DNA of 64,000 nucleotides from Psychrobacillus sp042945595 (GCF_042945595.1 NZ_CP168493.1:1-64000), one strand, 5' to 3'; shown: positions 29,738-43,642, numbered from the stretch's first letter. Notes: generated by a model not told the origin, from the sequence alone. Numbers and translations are program-made.

Positions 29738-29749
29738 ATTTAAAACGTC

Positions 29750-29784
29750 TACTCATTTGTCCAATGGATGAATGAGTTTTTTTA
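29750..29784 (+). terminator. SRP RNA terminator
   Basis: CTCATTTGTCC pairs with GGATGAATGAG, followed by seven T. Confidence 0.85.
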
Positions 29785-29829
29785 TATTAAAAAACCCTTG
29801 TATTTATTGGCGAAGTCACTGTTTCTTTA

Positions 29830-29838
29830 TGGTATAAT
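29830..29838 (+). promoter_or_regulatory. Extended -10 promoter of dnaX
   Basis: TGG directly before TATAAT (29833-29838) makes an extended -10. The nearest -35-like TTGGCG is 20 bp upstream, longer than ideal. Confidence 0.6.
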
Positions 29839-29879
29839 AAAATTACTATTAAACTTAAAATGAAAAGGGGGCAAGTTTG

Positions 29880-31628
29880 TTGTCGTATCAAGCTTTTTAC
29901 CGCGCATATAGGCCACAGTCGTTTGCAGAAATGTCTGGGCAATCACATATTAAACAAACACTTCAAAATGCCCTCCTTTACAATAAAACTACACATGCGT
30001 ATTTATTTTCAGGTCCACGCGGAACAGGGAAAACAAGTGCAGCGAAAATATTCGCTAAAGCTTTAAACTGCGAAAATGGTCCAACTAAAGAGCCATGTAA
30101 TACTTGTGGAACTTGTAGAAGTATTACAGATGGTTCGAATACAGATGTGATTGAATTTGATGCAGCTTCTAATTCTCGTGTAGAAGAAATGCGAGATATT
30201 ATTGAAAAAGTTCGTTTTGCACCTTCAAATGCTCGTTATAAAGTGTATATTATTGATGAAGTGCATATGCTTTCTACAAGTGCTTTTAATGCATTATTAA
30301 AAACATTAGAAGAACCACCAGCACATGTTGTCTTTATCTTGGCGACAACCGAACCACATAAAATCCCTTTAACCATTATTTCTAGATGTCAGCGTTTTGA
30401 TTTCAAACGAATTACTTCCACAGACATCGTTGCAAGAATGAAAGAAGTATTAATTGATGCTAAGATTGAATATGATGAACATGTATTAAAGATCATAGCC
30501 CAAGCCGCCGCAGGGGGTATGCGTGATGCCCTAAGTATGCTCGATCAAGTAGTATCGTTTAGTGGGGAGAAAATGACACTAGAGGATGCATTACTTGTGA
30601 CAGGTTCTATTGGTCAGGACGTCTTCTTTCAGTTAGCTAATGCATTAATTGAAAAGGATGTAGCGAAAGCTTTAAGTTGCGTGGAACAATTAGTAGATGA
30701 TGGGAAAGATCCTGTTCGTTTAACAGAAGACTTTATAACATTTTACCGAGATTTACTTGTGTTAATTGTTGCACCCGAACAAACAGAGCTTTTAGAAATA
30801 GCAACAGGAGACATTACTTTTCGTGATTTAGCTTCTAAATTTCCGATAGATACATTGTATAAAAGCATTTCTATTTTGACGAATACGCAACAAGAAATGC
30901 GTTTTTCTAATCATGCCAAGGTTTATTTAGAAACAGCTATTATTCGATTAGCACAAGTTCCAAGAGATGCAACCTTGTCTAGTGAAAGTAGCACAGAGCT
31001 TGAACAGAAAGTAAAATCACTTGAAAGTCAGTTGCAGCAATTACAGCAACAAATTAGTCAAGGAATGATACCTCAAGCAAATGCTACGGTGGAGGAACAA
31101 CCAAAAAAACAAAGGCAGAGATCAAATGCCGGTGTCAAAGTGTCAAGTGGTCGTATTCATGAGATATTAAAGACTGCAACAAAGACAGATATTCAAGCTA
31201 TTAAATCTCAGTGGGCTAGTATTTTACAACAGCTTCAAAAATCACATGCTGCACTTTTAAATGACGCGGAACCAGTTGCAGCATCATCAAGTGCTTTTGT
31301 GTTAAAATTTAAGTATGATATTCATTGCCAAATGGCTGTAGAGAATAAAACCTTTTCTACCTCTTTTCCCCAACTTGTGGCTAGCTTAACTGGTACGTTG
31401 TACGAAGTAATATATGTACCAGAGGAAAACTGGTTGAAAATAAGAGAAGAATTTATTCAACAAAATGGCTTAAAACAAAGTAATGCGGAAACTGAAGAAG
31501 ATGCTGGATCTAAGTCCAGTGTGGCAATGGATATTTTACATGATATGGAAGAAATGTCGGAAGATCCTTTAATTGTAGAAGCAGAGAAGTTATTTGGAAA
31601 AGAATTTGTAGAAGTACATGACGACTAA
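29880..31628 (+). CDS. dnaX: DNA polymerase III tau subunit
   Basis: Clamp-loader ATPase that links polymerases and helicase. The TTG at 29880 gives MSYQAFYRAYRPQSF, the family start, 582 residues; a TTG one codon earlier is equally placed after AGGGGG. Walker A is GPRGTGKTS near 43-51, a zinc module has CENGPTKEPCNTCGTC, Walker B is IIDEVHML and the sensor RCQRFDFKRI follows. The C-terminal half, which binds PolC/DnaE and DnaB, is more divergent. An A-AAA-AAA slippery run at 31103-31109 lies at the end of the ATPase-containing part (see findings). Confidence 0.96.
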   Translation: MSYQAFYRAYRPQSFAEMSGQSHIKQTLQNALLYNKTTHAYLFSGPRGTGKTSAAKIFAKALNCENGPTKEPCNTCGTCRSITDGSNTDVIEFDAASNSRVEEMRDIIEKVRFAPSNARYKVYIIDEVHMLSTSAFNALLKTLEEPPAHVVFILATTEPHKIPLTIISRCQRFDFKRITSTDIVARMKEVLIDAKIEYDEHVLKIIAQAAAGGMRDALSMLDQVVSFSGEKMTLEDALLVTGSIGQDVFFQLANALIEKDVAKALSCVEQLVDDGKDPVRLTEDFITFYRDLLVLIVAPEQTELLEIATGDITFRDLASKFPIDTLYKSISILTNTQQEMRFSNHAKVYLETAIIRLAQVPRDATLSSESSTELEQKVKSLESQLQQLQQQISQGMIPQANATVEEQPKKQRQRSNAGVKVSSGRIHEILKTATKTDIQAIKSQWASILQQLQKSHAALLNDAEPVAASSSAFVLKFKYDIHCQMAVENKTFSTSFPQLVASLTGTLYEVIYVPEENWLKIREEFIQQNGLKQSNAETEEDAGSKSSVAMDILHDMEEMSEDPLIVEAEKLFGKEFVEVHDD

Positions 31629-31642
31629 GGAGGACAATAATT

Positions 31643-31963
31643 ATGCGTGGAATGGGAAATATGCAAGGTATGATGAAGCAAATGCAAAAAATGCAAAAGA
31701 AAATGGCAGAAGCACAAGAAGAACTGGGAACACAACGCTTTGAAGCGGTTGCTGGTGGAGGAATGGTGAAGGTTGTTGTATCGGGACATAAGGAAGTATT
31801 AGAAGTTGTTCTGGATTCAGCAGTAGTAGATCCAGAAGATGTAGAAATGCTTCAAGATTTAATCGTCATTGCAACAAATGAAGCAATGAAAAACGCAGAA
31901 GAAACAGCGAACTCCACGATGGGTCAATTCACGAAGGGATTGAACCTCCCTGGCATGTTCTAG
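31643..31963 (+). CDS. ebfC: Nucleoid-associated protein YbaB/EbfC family (YaaK)
   Basis: Small DNA-binding nucleoid-associated protein always found between dnaX and recR. The 106-residue product has a methionine-rich N-terminus (GMGNMQGMMKQMQKMQKKM) that forms the coiled arm, then the core beta-sheet GGGMVKVVVSGHKEVLEVVLD. AAGGAGG precedes ATG. It is translated from the same transcript as dnaX and recR. Confidence 0.94.
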   Translation: MRGMGNMQGMMKQMQKMQKKMAEAQEELGTQRFEAVAGGGMVKVVVSGHKEVLEVVLDSAVVDPEDVEMLQDLIVIATNEAMKNAEETANSTMGQFTKGLNLPGMF

Positions 31964-31974
31964 GAGGAAAAAAC

Positions 31975-32571
31975 ATGCATTATCCTGAACCTATATCAAA
32001 ACTAATAGATAGTTTCATGAAATTGCCAGGGATTGGGCCGAAAACTGCGGCCCGTCTGGCATTTTTTGTATTAACAATGAAAGAAGATACCGTTTTAGAT
32101 TTTGCAAAAGCATTAGTAGATGCAAAAAGAAATTTAAGTTATTGCACAGTTTGTGGTCATATTACAGATATTGATCCATGTCATATTTGCCAAGATCAAC
32201 AACGTGATTCATCCATGATTTGTGTAGTCCAAGATACAAAAGATGTAATAGCTATGGAGAAAATGAGAGATTATAACGGTTTGTATCATGTTCTTCACGG
32301 GGCAATTTCCCCGATGGATGGAATTGGCCCTGAAGATATCAACGTTCCTTCTCTTTTAAAAAGATTACAGGACATACAAGTGGAAGAGTTAATACTTGCA
32401 ACTAACCCTACAATAGAAGGAGAAGCAACTGCGATGTATATTTCTCGACTCGTGAAGCCTTCGGGTATTAAGACAACAAGAATTGCACATGGTTTGCCAG
32501 TAGGTGGGGATTTAGAGTATGCGGATGAAGTAACTTTGTCCAAGGCATTAGAAGGACGCCGAGAGTTGTAA
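31975..32571 (+). CDS. recR: Recombination protein RecR
   Basis: Ring-forming DNA-binding protein that works with RecF and RecO in gap repair. The 198-residue product has the helix-hairpin-helix KLPGIGPKTAARLAFF near 18-35, the zinc finger CTVCGHITDIDPCHIC at about 57-72, and the Toprim domain with VVQDTKDVIAMEK and EATAMYISRL. AGGAGG lies ahead of ATG, 11 bp after ebfC. Confidence 0.97.
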   Translation: MHYPEPISKLIDSFMKLPGIGPKTAARLAFFVLTMKEDTVLDFAKALVDAKRNLSYCTVCGHITDIDPCHICQDQQRDSSMICVVQDTKDVIAMEKMRDYNGLYHVLHGAISPMDGIGPEDINVPSLLKRLQDIQVEELILATNPTIEGEATAMYISRLVKPSGIKTTRIAHGLPVGGDLEYADEVTLSKALEGRREL

Positions 32572-32586
32572 GGGAGTTGTAGTAAG

Positions 32587-32799
32587 ATGTTTTTCCAAAA
32601 AGGTAAGTTAAAAAAAGAATCTGATTTTCAGTTTGTGGGTTTAATGAAAAATACAAAAGAAGATTGGCAACAAGCGCAGTTAATAGAAGATTATTTGAAT
32701 GACTATGATTTAGATGTAGTAGCAAAAAGAAAAATTGCTGAGAGTATACATTTCTATTTATATAAAGAGGCGAAAATTCGAAATGTCATTTTGAAATAA
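32587..32799 (+). CDS. yaaL: YaaL family protein (DUF2508)
   Basis: Short helical protein of unknown function that sits between recR and bofA in sporulating Bacillales. The 70-residue product, MFFQKGKLKKESD to NVILK, is lysine- and acid-rich without a membrane segment. Its position before bofA is the basis for the name. Confidence 0.85.
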   Translation: MFFQKGKLKKESDFQFVGLMKNTKEDWQQAQLIEDYLNDYDLDVVAKRKIAESIHFYLYKEAKIRNVILK

Positions 32800-32862
32800 G
32801 AATGATAGTAGTACTAGCTTCATATACTAAGAGATAGTGATTTTATGGAGGAGAGATGTTTC

Positions 32863-33120
32863 GTGAAGTTAGTTATCATCGTATGTTCGCTAATGCTACT
32901 ATTGTTTCTTTTGTTTAGAACGTCATTTTCAAAAGTAATGGAAAGTCTACCGTTTTTTTTATTTCGTTTAGGTTTTTCGTTTTTTTTATTGTTTGGAGTG
33001 CATTTACTTTTAGGATTATTTGGTTATGTAATCCCTGTCAATTTGTTTACAGGCGCAGTGGTAGCAATGTTAGGAGTGCCTGGTGTAGCCTCGGTAGTAG
33101 CTATTTCGATATTAATATAA
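32863..33120 (+). CDS. bofA: Pro-sigma-K processing inhibitor BofA
   Basis: Membrane protein that holds the SpoIVFB protease inactive until the signal from the forespore. From GTG 32863, placed after GGAGGAG, the product is 85 residues; the longer frame from ATG 32845 would begin inside the ribosome site. It is very hydrophobic with two or three membrane segments (VIIVCSLMLLLFLLF; FFLFRLGFSFFLLFGVHLLLGLFG) and the conserved VPVNLxTxAVxAxLGVPGVA-type C-terminus. The rRNA promoter begins 18 bp after its stop, and no terminator is visible, so read-through into rRNA is possible. Confidence 0.92.
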   Translation: MKLVIIVCSLMLLLFLLFRTSFSKVMESLPFFLFRLGFSFFLLFGVHLLLGLFGYVIPVNLFTGAVVAMLGVPGVASVVAISILI

Positions 33121-33138
33121 AAAGTTTTTTAAAAAGTG

Positions 33139-33167
33139 TTGACTTATGAAGATTAAGAGAGTAATAT
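33139..33167 (+). promoter_or_regulatory. Promoter of second rRNA operon
   Basis: TTGACT (33139-33144), 17 bp, TAATAT (33162-33167). The leader downstream is the same as in copy 1 apart from a short insertion near 33182-33202. Confidence 0.85.
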
Positions 33168-33344
33168 TGTAGAAGTCGCCAAGAGGTAAGCGAAACGGCA
33201 GACAACATGAACATTGAAAACTGAACATGCAAAACGTTAAGAAATACAGCTTGAAAGACTAACTTCGGTTAGTTCGATAGCAAAACAATTTGGACATCAT
33301 TTAATGATGATGCCAGCAAAACAAAATGAGCTTTTTAAGTTCTC

Positions 33345-38058
<4,714 letters not shown>

Positions 38059-38114
38059 ATAGAATTTGCACATTTCAATGTCTTTTATCCAGTTTTGAGT
38101 GAACAAGCACTCAT

Positions 38115-38233
<119 letters not shown>

Positions 38234-38239
38234 CTATGA

Positions 38240-38275
38240 AAAGTCGTTACCGAGTAATCGGTGGCGGCTTTTTTG
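38240..38275 (+). terminator. Terminator of second rRNA operon
   Basis: AAGTCGTTACCGA pairs with TCGGTGGCGGCTT through G-U pairs around the same GTAA loop as copy 1, then six T. Similarity to copy 1 fades here. Confidence 0.9.
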
Positions 38276-38803
38276 ATGTATACAATTTAAAGGAATCTAG
38301 TTTTTAGTTTCATTCAATATTATATAATATCTAACTTTGTGCTTTTCTCTGTATTAGACTTGTTTTATATATTAAATAACCTATCTCACAGAGAGACAAC
38401 TCTATACTATGAGATTTGGTCTCGACTGCTAAGGAATTGTCTCGTGTTTGACTGAATTAGTCTCGGGTAGAGCACAATTGATGCCGAAAAACCGTTTTCT
38501 AACTAATTATAGATAATAATTCAAGACGTCTTTTCTGACTCTTGTGAGATTAGGCTTCGGATACTGAGGAAGTTTATTCTGGTTTCCAAGTGATGCAGCC
38601 TCGTGTTTGATCTAACCGTTCTAGAAGAACTGTTTTGTTACTTTGATTATGCTAAAATTTCAAAGCAACTCTCCAAATATAAACTTTTTTTGGATTATAC
38701 GACCACTCTCCTATAGAAACAACACTTTATTTTAAGACCGTGCACTCCTTCTTAATGTATAATAGAAGAAGGAAACCAGAACAAAATAGTGGGGTAATAA
38801 AAA
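38276..38803. other. Gene-free region before yaaO
   Basis: No supportable gene. It holds the second post-rRNA repeat (38381-38525) and a -10-like TATAAT at 38758-38763 without a clear -35, probably for yaaO. In B. subtilis this place holds csfB, xpaC and yaaN, none of which is seen. Confidence 0.75.
38381..38525. repeat. Post-rRNA repeat with GTCTCG motifs, copy 2
   Basis: Counterpart of 15131-15255: ATCTCAC, GAGACAACTCT, TATGAGATTTGGTCTCG, further TTGTCTCG and TTAGTCTCG motifs, then TTTTCTAACTAATTAT and GATAATAATTCAAG. It is about 20 bp longer because of extra sequence after the third GTCTCG. Confidence 0.75.
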
Positions 38804-40225
38804 ATGCAAGAGAAACGCCCGTTAGTCGAAGCAATAGAAAAATTTCATAAACAAAAACACATTTCTTTTCATGTGCCTGGACATAAAAATGGACTGTTAT
38901 CAAATTTGCCAACAGCAATAAAAAAGACAATGGAGTATGACTTTACGGAGTTAGAAGGATTAGATGATTTGCATCATCCTGAAGGAGCTATAAAAGAGGC
39001 AGAGCAATTACTTTCAATGGCATACGGAGCTCATAAGAGTTTCTTTTTGGTAAATGGAACGACGGTAGGCAATCTAGCGATGATTTATGCTACCTGCCAA
39101 TTTGGTGAGCAGATTATTGTTCAGAGAAATGCACATAAATCTATTTTCCATGCAATTGAACTAGTTGGAGCAGAGCCTATCTTTGTAACTCCAGAGTGGG
39201 ATGAGAAAACCAAAACAGCTACCTGTGTAACGTTTGAAATTATTCAAGAAGCATTAGCAATATTTCCCCAAGCTAAAGCTATTGTATTAACCTATCCTAA
39301 TTACTACGGTGTAGCATCTTTACAATTAGAAAGAATAATAAAATTGTGTCATGCGCACAACATACCAGTTCTAGTAGATGAGGCACATGGTGCACATTTT
39401 CAAGCCAATAAAGACTTTCCGAAATCTTCTCTTGCTTACGGAGCAGACCTAGTAGTTCAATCTGCTCATAAAACATTACCAGCATTAACGATGGGTTCCT
39501 TTTTGCATGTCAACTCGAATTTAATCGATACAAGACGAGTAAATAATTATTTAAGGATGCTACAGTCAAGTAGTCCGTCTTATCTATTATTAGCTTCTTT
39601 GGATGATGCGAGAAGCTATGTAGAAAGGTATAATGAGATTGATTTCAAGCATTTTATATATAGAAGAAAACTATTTATAGAGGCATTAGAGAAGATTCCT
39701 CGACTAGAAATCGTTCAAGTAGATGATCCACTCAAATTATTAATTCGTATTGAAAACTATTCAGGCTTTCAATTACGAAAAGTGTTGGAACAGCAGAATA
39801 TTTTTGTGGAGTTAGCGGACACATATCAAATTTTAATGATTTTACCATTATTAAAACTTGAGCATGAATATCCTTTTGCAGAAATTCGAAAGCGCGTAAA
39901 GCATGCAGTGGATACATTGCGTAAAGAAGTTCCTATCAGGCCAAATAATCCTCTATCAATAAAACAAAAGTCAATTTCAACATTACATATCAATATAAGT
40001 TTGTTAAATGAAAAACAGGGCAAATGGATACCATACGTCCGATCCTTGGGTAAAATTGCAAAAAGAATGATTATTCCATATCCACCAGGCATTCCTCTAA
40101 TATTGGCAGGAGAAAAAATAACGATAGCTATGTTAACGGAACTAGAAGAGTGGATAGAAATAGGTGCAGTATTTCATGGAGAGCATCGATTGGATGAAAA
40201 GTTAATATATGTGGTGGAGGAGTAA
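38804..40225 (+). CDS. yaaO: Orn/Lys/Arg decarboxylase family protein YaaO
   Basis: PLP-dependent fold-type I decarboxylase of the Orn/Lys/Arg group; substrate unproven. The 473-residue product begins KRPLVEAIEKFHKQKHISFHVPGHKNG, typical of the family, has DEAHGAHF near 195-202 and the PLP lysine in QSAHKTLPALTMGS near 225, and a C-terminal domain. The start has GTGGGG upstream. It ends 2 bp before tmk, so they are co-transcribed as in B. subtilis. Confidence 0.9.
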   Translation: MQEKRPLVEAIEKFHKQKHISFHVPGHKNGLLSNLPTAIKKTMEYDFTELEGLDDLHHPEGAIKEAEQLLSMAYGAHKSFFLVNGTTVGNLAMIYATCQFGEQIIVQRNAHKSIFHAIELVGAEPIFVTPEWDEKTKTATCVTFEIIQEALAIFPQAKAIVLTYPNYYGVASLQLERIIKLCHAHNIPVLVDEAHGAHFQANKDFPKSSLAYGADLVVQSAHKTLPALTMGSFLHVNSNLIDTRRVNNYLRMLQSSSPSYLLLASLDDARSYVERYNEIDFKHFIYRRKLFIEALEKIPRLEIVQVDDPLKLLIRIENYSGFQLRKVLEQQNIFVELADTYQILMILPLLKLEHEYPFAEIRKRVKHAVDTLRKEVPIRPNNPLSIKQKSISTLHINISLLNEKQGKWIPYVRSLGKIAKRMIIPYPPGIPLILAGEKITIAMLTELEEWIEIGAVFHGEHRLDEKLIYVVEE

Positions 40226-40227
40226 TT

Positions 40228-40869
40228 GTGCAGAATAAAGGGTATTTTATATCAAGTGAAGGTCCTGAAGGGGCTGGAAAAACGACTGTGATGAATCTAC
40301 TTGGAGTTAAATTAATAGATGAGGGCTTCGATGTAGTTATGACCAGAGAGCCAGGCGGCATTATGATTTCAGAAAAAATTAGAAACATAATATTGGATAA
40401 CGAGCATATAATGATGGATAGCCGTACAGAAGCATTATTATATGCAGCAGCTAGAAGACAACATTTAGTAGAAAAAGTCCAACCTGCGTTAGATGCCGGA
40501 AAAGTAGTGATATGTGACCGATTTATAGATAGTTCACTTGCTTATCAAGGTTATGCAAGAGGCATTGGTGTTGATGAAATTTTGGCGATTAATCAGTTTG
40601 CAATTGGGAACACAATGCCGGATAAAACCATCCTCTTTGATATAGAACCAAAAGTGGGACTTGCCAGAATCGAAGCGCATAATAATAGAGAAAAAAACCG
40701 TTTAGATGTAGAAAGTTTGGCTTTTCATCAAAAAGTAAGAGAAGGTTACTTATCACTAGTAGAACGATATCCAAAACGCATTCAAGTTGTCGATGCTTCC
40801 CGATCATTAGAGATAGTATTAGATGAAGTTTATAATGTTATAAAAAGGGAATTAGAAATTATTAGATAA
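40228..40869 (+). CDS. tmk: Thymidylate kinase
   Basis: Converts dTMP to dTDP. The 213-residue product has the P-loop SEGPEGAGKTT near 8-18, the TREPGG motif near 37 and the DRFIDSSLAYQG motif near 90. GTG 40228 follows GGAGGAG. The LID region contains RIEAHNNREKNRLDVE. Confidence 0.96.
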   Translation: MQNKGYFISSEGPEGAGKTTVMNLLGVKLIDEGFDVVMTREPGGIMISEKIRNIILDNEHIMMDSRTEALLYAAARRQHLVEKVQPALDAGKVVICDRFIDSSLAYQGYARGIGVDEILAINQFAIGNTMPDKTILFDIEPKVGLARIEAHNNREKNRLDVESLAFHQKVREGYLSLVERYPKRIQVVDASRSLEIVLDEVYNVIKRELEIIR

Positions 40870-40873
40870 TTCA

Positions 40874-40882
40874 TGTTATAAT
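40874..40882 (+). promoter_or_regulatory. Extended -10 promoter of yaaQ
   Basis: TGT directly precedes TATAAT (40877-40882), 35 bp before the darA start; no strong -35. Confidence 0.55.
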
Positions 40883-40916
40883 AGTAAGAAGAAAAAAATA
40901 ATAGGAGTGAGTATCG

Positions 40917-41246
40917 ATGAAATTGATAGTAGCGGTAGTGCAGGATCAGGATAGTAATCGATTGTCTAATGCTTTAACAAAAGCAAAGTTCAGAGCAACC
41001 AAACTGGCAAGTACAGGTGGATTTTTACGCTCAGGGAATACTACGTTTTTAATAGGCACAGACGACTCATTAATATCATCAGCATTAGAGTTAATAAGAG
41101 ATAATTGTAGAGCACGAGAGCAAATGGTTGCACCTGTTTCTCCAATGGGTGGAAATGCCGATTCATATATTCCATATCCAGTGGAAGTAGAAGTTGGAGG
41201 CGCCACGGTATTTGTTCTACCAATTGAACAATTCCATCATTTCTAA
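40917..41246 (+). CDS. darA: PII-like cyclic di-AMP receptor DarA (YaaQ)
   Basis: Trimeric PII-like protein that binds c-di-AMP. The 109-residue product starts MKLIVAVVQDQDSNRLSNALTKAKFRATKLASTGGFL (family signature), has the TTFLIGT strand, and the long loop ends with PYPVEVEVGGATVFVLP. The downstream effect of DarA is not known. It is followed by yaaR and holB, as in related genomes. Confidence 0.94.
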   Translation: MKLIVAVVQDQDSNRLSNALTKAKFRATKLASTGGFLRSGNTTFLIGTDDSLISSALELIRDNCRAREQMVAPVSPMGGNADSYIPYPVEVEVGGATVFVLPIEQFHHF

Positions 41247-41270
41247 TAATGAAGGAAGGGGTAGAAAAGG

Positions 41271-41711
41271 TTGAAAATAAATCAAGATGTACGAGTTGGT
41301 ATAGATAAAATTCGGAAAGATTCTATTCAAAATAATGCACAATCAGCGAAATTTGGACAAATGATAACCAAGCATGATCAAAAAATGCAATCAGAAATAT
41401 TAACCAGATTATTAGGAGATATTTCAACTGCTGGTGATCGTATTGCACGTTCCAGAAATTTACGTGATATGGCAAAGTTTAAAATGCTAATACGAAAGTT
41501 TTTACAAGAAGCCGTGGATTTTGGAATGGGTTTAAAGCAATCACATACTTGGAATCGCTTTGGTGAAGGCAGAAAACTGAAACTAGTTGAGACTATTGAT
41601 GAAAAACTAGTCGAGTTAGCGGAAGAGATCTTAGATAAAGAGAAAAGCTCCATTGATTTGTTAGACAAAATCGGAGAAATAAAAGGTCTACTAATAAATC
41701 TATACACGTAA
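41271..41711 (+). CDS. yaaR: YaaR family protein (DUF327)
   Basis: Helical protein of unknown function with conserved position between yaaQ and holB. The 146-residue product has the motif RNLRDMAKFKMLIRKFLQEAVDFG in its middle. TTG 41271 follows GGAAGGGG. A terminator follows, so it probably ends the yaaO-tmk-yaaQ-yaaR unit. Confidence 0.88.
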   Translation: MKINQDVRVGIDKIRKDSIQNNAQSAKFGQMITKHDQKMQSEILTRLLGDISTAGDRIARSRNLRDMAKFKMLIRKFLQEAVDFGMGLKQSHTWNRFGEGRKLKLVETIDEKLVELAEEILDKEKSSIDLLDKIGEIKGLLINLYT

Positions 41712-41752
41712 ATTCCCGTGTTTTCGCTTTAAGCGAGGCACGGGAATTTTTC
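41711..41752 (+). terminator. yaaR terminator
   Basis: AATTCCCGTG (41711-41720) and CACGGGAATT (41739-41748) with an inner CGCTT/AAGCG stem, followed by T residues. Confidence 0.9.
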
Positions 41753-41811
41753 AAAATTAATATTCAGTAGTAAATACGTTTAGGAGAACTTGATAAGAGA
41801 AGGTGATTCAC

Positions 41812-42819
41812 ATGGAAGATTGGTCTATTGAAGGGATAGAAAAAGTACAACCTGTTGCGATTAAACAAATACAATCCATTGTATCGAAAAAACGAGTAGG
41901 ACATGCATATGTAATCGATGGTGCTAAAGGGACAGGAAAAACGAAGGTCATGCAATTTTTTGTTCAACTAATTTTTTGCGAAAATCCGACAAAAAATGTT
42001 CCATGTGAAACATGTCGATCATGCAAAAGATTAAAATCAACTAATCATTTGAACTTTACAGAAATAGAGCCAGACGGTCAATTTATTAAAAGAGGTCAAA
42101 TCGATGAACTAATACAAGAAATGAGTAAGACAGCTATCGAAACAGGGCGTAAAATATATGTGATTCACCATGCCGACCAGTTAAATGCTAGTGCTGCAAA
42201 TGCATTGCTTAAATTTTTGGAAGAGCCACAAAGTGAAATAACTGCAATTCTTTTAACAGATAAAGTTCATGCACTCATTCCAACCATACGCTCCAGATGC
42301 CTGCTGCTCAGCTTAGCTGCTATGCCTCAGTCCATTTTAAAACAGAAATTAATAGAAGTAGGAATTACTGATTCAATGGCTTCTACTGTATGTAAAATGA
42401 CGAATCAAGTCGAAGAAGCTAAACTTTTAGCGAAAGACGAGCTTTTTGGACTTGCAAGGAAATCAGTGTTAAAATTGGTTGAAGCAAGTGGTAAAAGTAT
42501 TCAAGATGCGCTAATGTGTATTCAAACAGATTTTGGTCCACTTTTAAAAGAGAAAGAACAGGCAGAACAAGCATTAGATTTACTACTATTCGCCTATCGT
42601 GATATAGTAGCAATAAAAGCTAGTCCCATCGCAGTTTGTACTTATCCGGACATGATCAATTATTGGAAGCAGGTTGCTTTACATACAACGTATGAGCAAT
42701 TATCTAAACAATTAGAAATGATATTACATGCAAAACAAAATTTGCATAAAAACATGAACCGAACGCTGATGATGGAGCAATTAATGTTAAATCTGCAGGA
42801 GGGATTTACTTTTGTATAA
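41812..42819 (+). CDS. holB: DNA polymerase III delta-prime subunit
   Basis: Clamp-loader stator subunit. The 335-residue product from ATG 41812 (AAGGTG six bases before) has the AAA+ fold with GAKGTGKTKVMQF, a zinc module with CETCRSCKRL, and LLKFLEEPQSEITAILL. The frame is open from GTG 41803, which overlaps the ribosome site. It overlaps ricT by 8 bp. Confidence 0.94.
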   Translation: MEDWSIEGIEKVQPVAIKQIQSIVSKKRVGHAYVIDGAKGTGKTKVMQFFVQLIFCENPTKNVPCETCRSCKRLKSTNHLNFTEIEPDGQFIKRGQIDELIQEMSKTAIETGRKIYVIHHADQLNASAANALLKFLEEPQSEITAILLTDKVHALIPTIRSRCLLLSLAAMPQSILKQKLIEVGITDSMASTVCKMTNQVEEAKLLAKDELFGLARKSVLKLVEASGKSIQDALMCIQTDFGPLLKEKEQAEQALDLLLFAYRDIVAIKASPIAVCTYPDMINYWKQVALHTTYEQLSKQLEMILHAKQNLHKNMNRTLMMEQLMLNLQEGFTFV

Positions 42820-43642
42820 CGTTGTAGGAGTCCGCTTCAAAAAAGCGGGTAAAATATATTATTTTGATCCAGTGGATTTTATTTTAGAAAAAGATGACTA
42901 TGTCATCGTAGAAACTGCTAGAGGTGTAGAGTACGGAAAAGTTGTTGTACCAATTAAGCAGGTAGGTGAGCATGATGTAGTGCTTCCATTAAAGCAAGTA
43001 GTTAGGCCATCAACAGAGAAAGATCGAATTCAAGTGGATGAAAATCGATTAGAATCTGCTCAAGCTTTAGCTTTAGGAACAGAAAAGATTTTAGAAAGAG
43101 AACTAGAAATGAAGCTGGTAGATGTTGAATATACATTTGACCGAAACAAAATTATTTTTTACTTTACTGCAGAAGGTCGTGTAGATTTTCGTGATTTGGT
43201 AAAAGATTTAGCTTCTGTATTTAGAACTCGAATAGAGCTTAGACAAATAGGGGTTCGTGACGAAGCAAAAATGTTAGGCGGCATTGGTCCATGTGGTCGT
43301 ATGCTATGCTGTTCAACCTTTTTAGGTGATTTTGAGCCTGTATCTATTAAAATGGCAAAAGATCAAAACTTGTCATTAAATCCTTCTAAAATTTCTGGAT
43401 TATGTGGTCGATTGATGTGTTGTTTAAAATATGAAAATGATGAATATGAAATGGCACGAGAACAAATGCCTGATATTGGGGACAGAATAGAAACTCCAGA
43501 AGGTTTAGGAAAAGTCGTCAGTATGAATATTTTAGAAAGAGTACTACGTATAGAGTTGAATGATCCACACCGAGTGTTAGATTATACGTTAGAAGAAATT
43601 ATAAACCATACGGAAAATCCGGTACAATGGTCAGGGCAATGA
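42812..43642 (+). CDS. ricT: RicT (YaaT), Y-complex subunit, PSP1 domain protein
   Basis: Member of the RicA-RicF-RicT complex, which directs RNase Y maturation cleavages and is needed for sporulation and competence. The 276-residue PSP1-domain protein has two cysteine groups, Cys161, Cys166-Cys167 in CGRMLCC and Cys198, Cys203-Cys204 in CGRLMCC, which help hold iron-sulfur clusters. TTG 42812 follows CAGGAGGG and overlaps the end of holB. Confidence 0.94.
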   Translation: MYNVVGVRFKKAGKIYYFDPVDFILEKDDYVIVETARGVEYGKVVVPIKQVGEHDVVLPLKQVVRPSTEKDRIQVDENRLESAQALALGTEKILERELEMKLVDVEYTFDRNKIIFYFTAEGRVDFRDLVKDLASVFRTRIELRQIGVRDEAKMLGGIGPCGRMLCCSTFLGDFEPVSIKMAKDQNLSLNPSKISGLCGRLMCCLKYENDEYEMAREQMPDIGDRIETPEGLGKVVSMNILERVLRIELNDPHRVLDYTLEEIINHTENPVQWSGQ

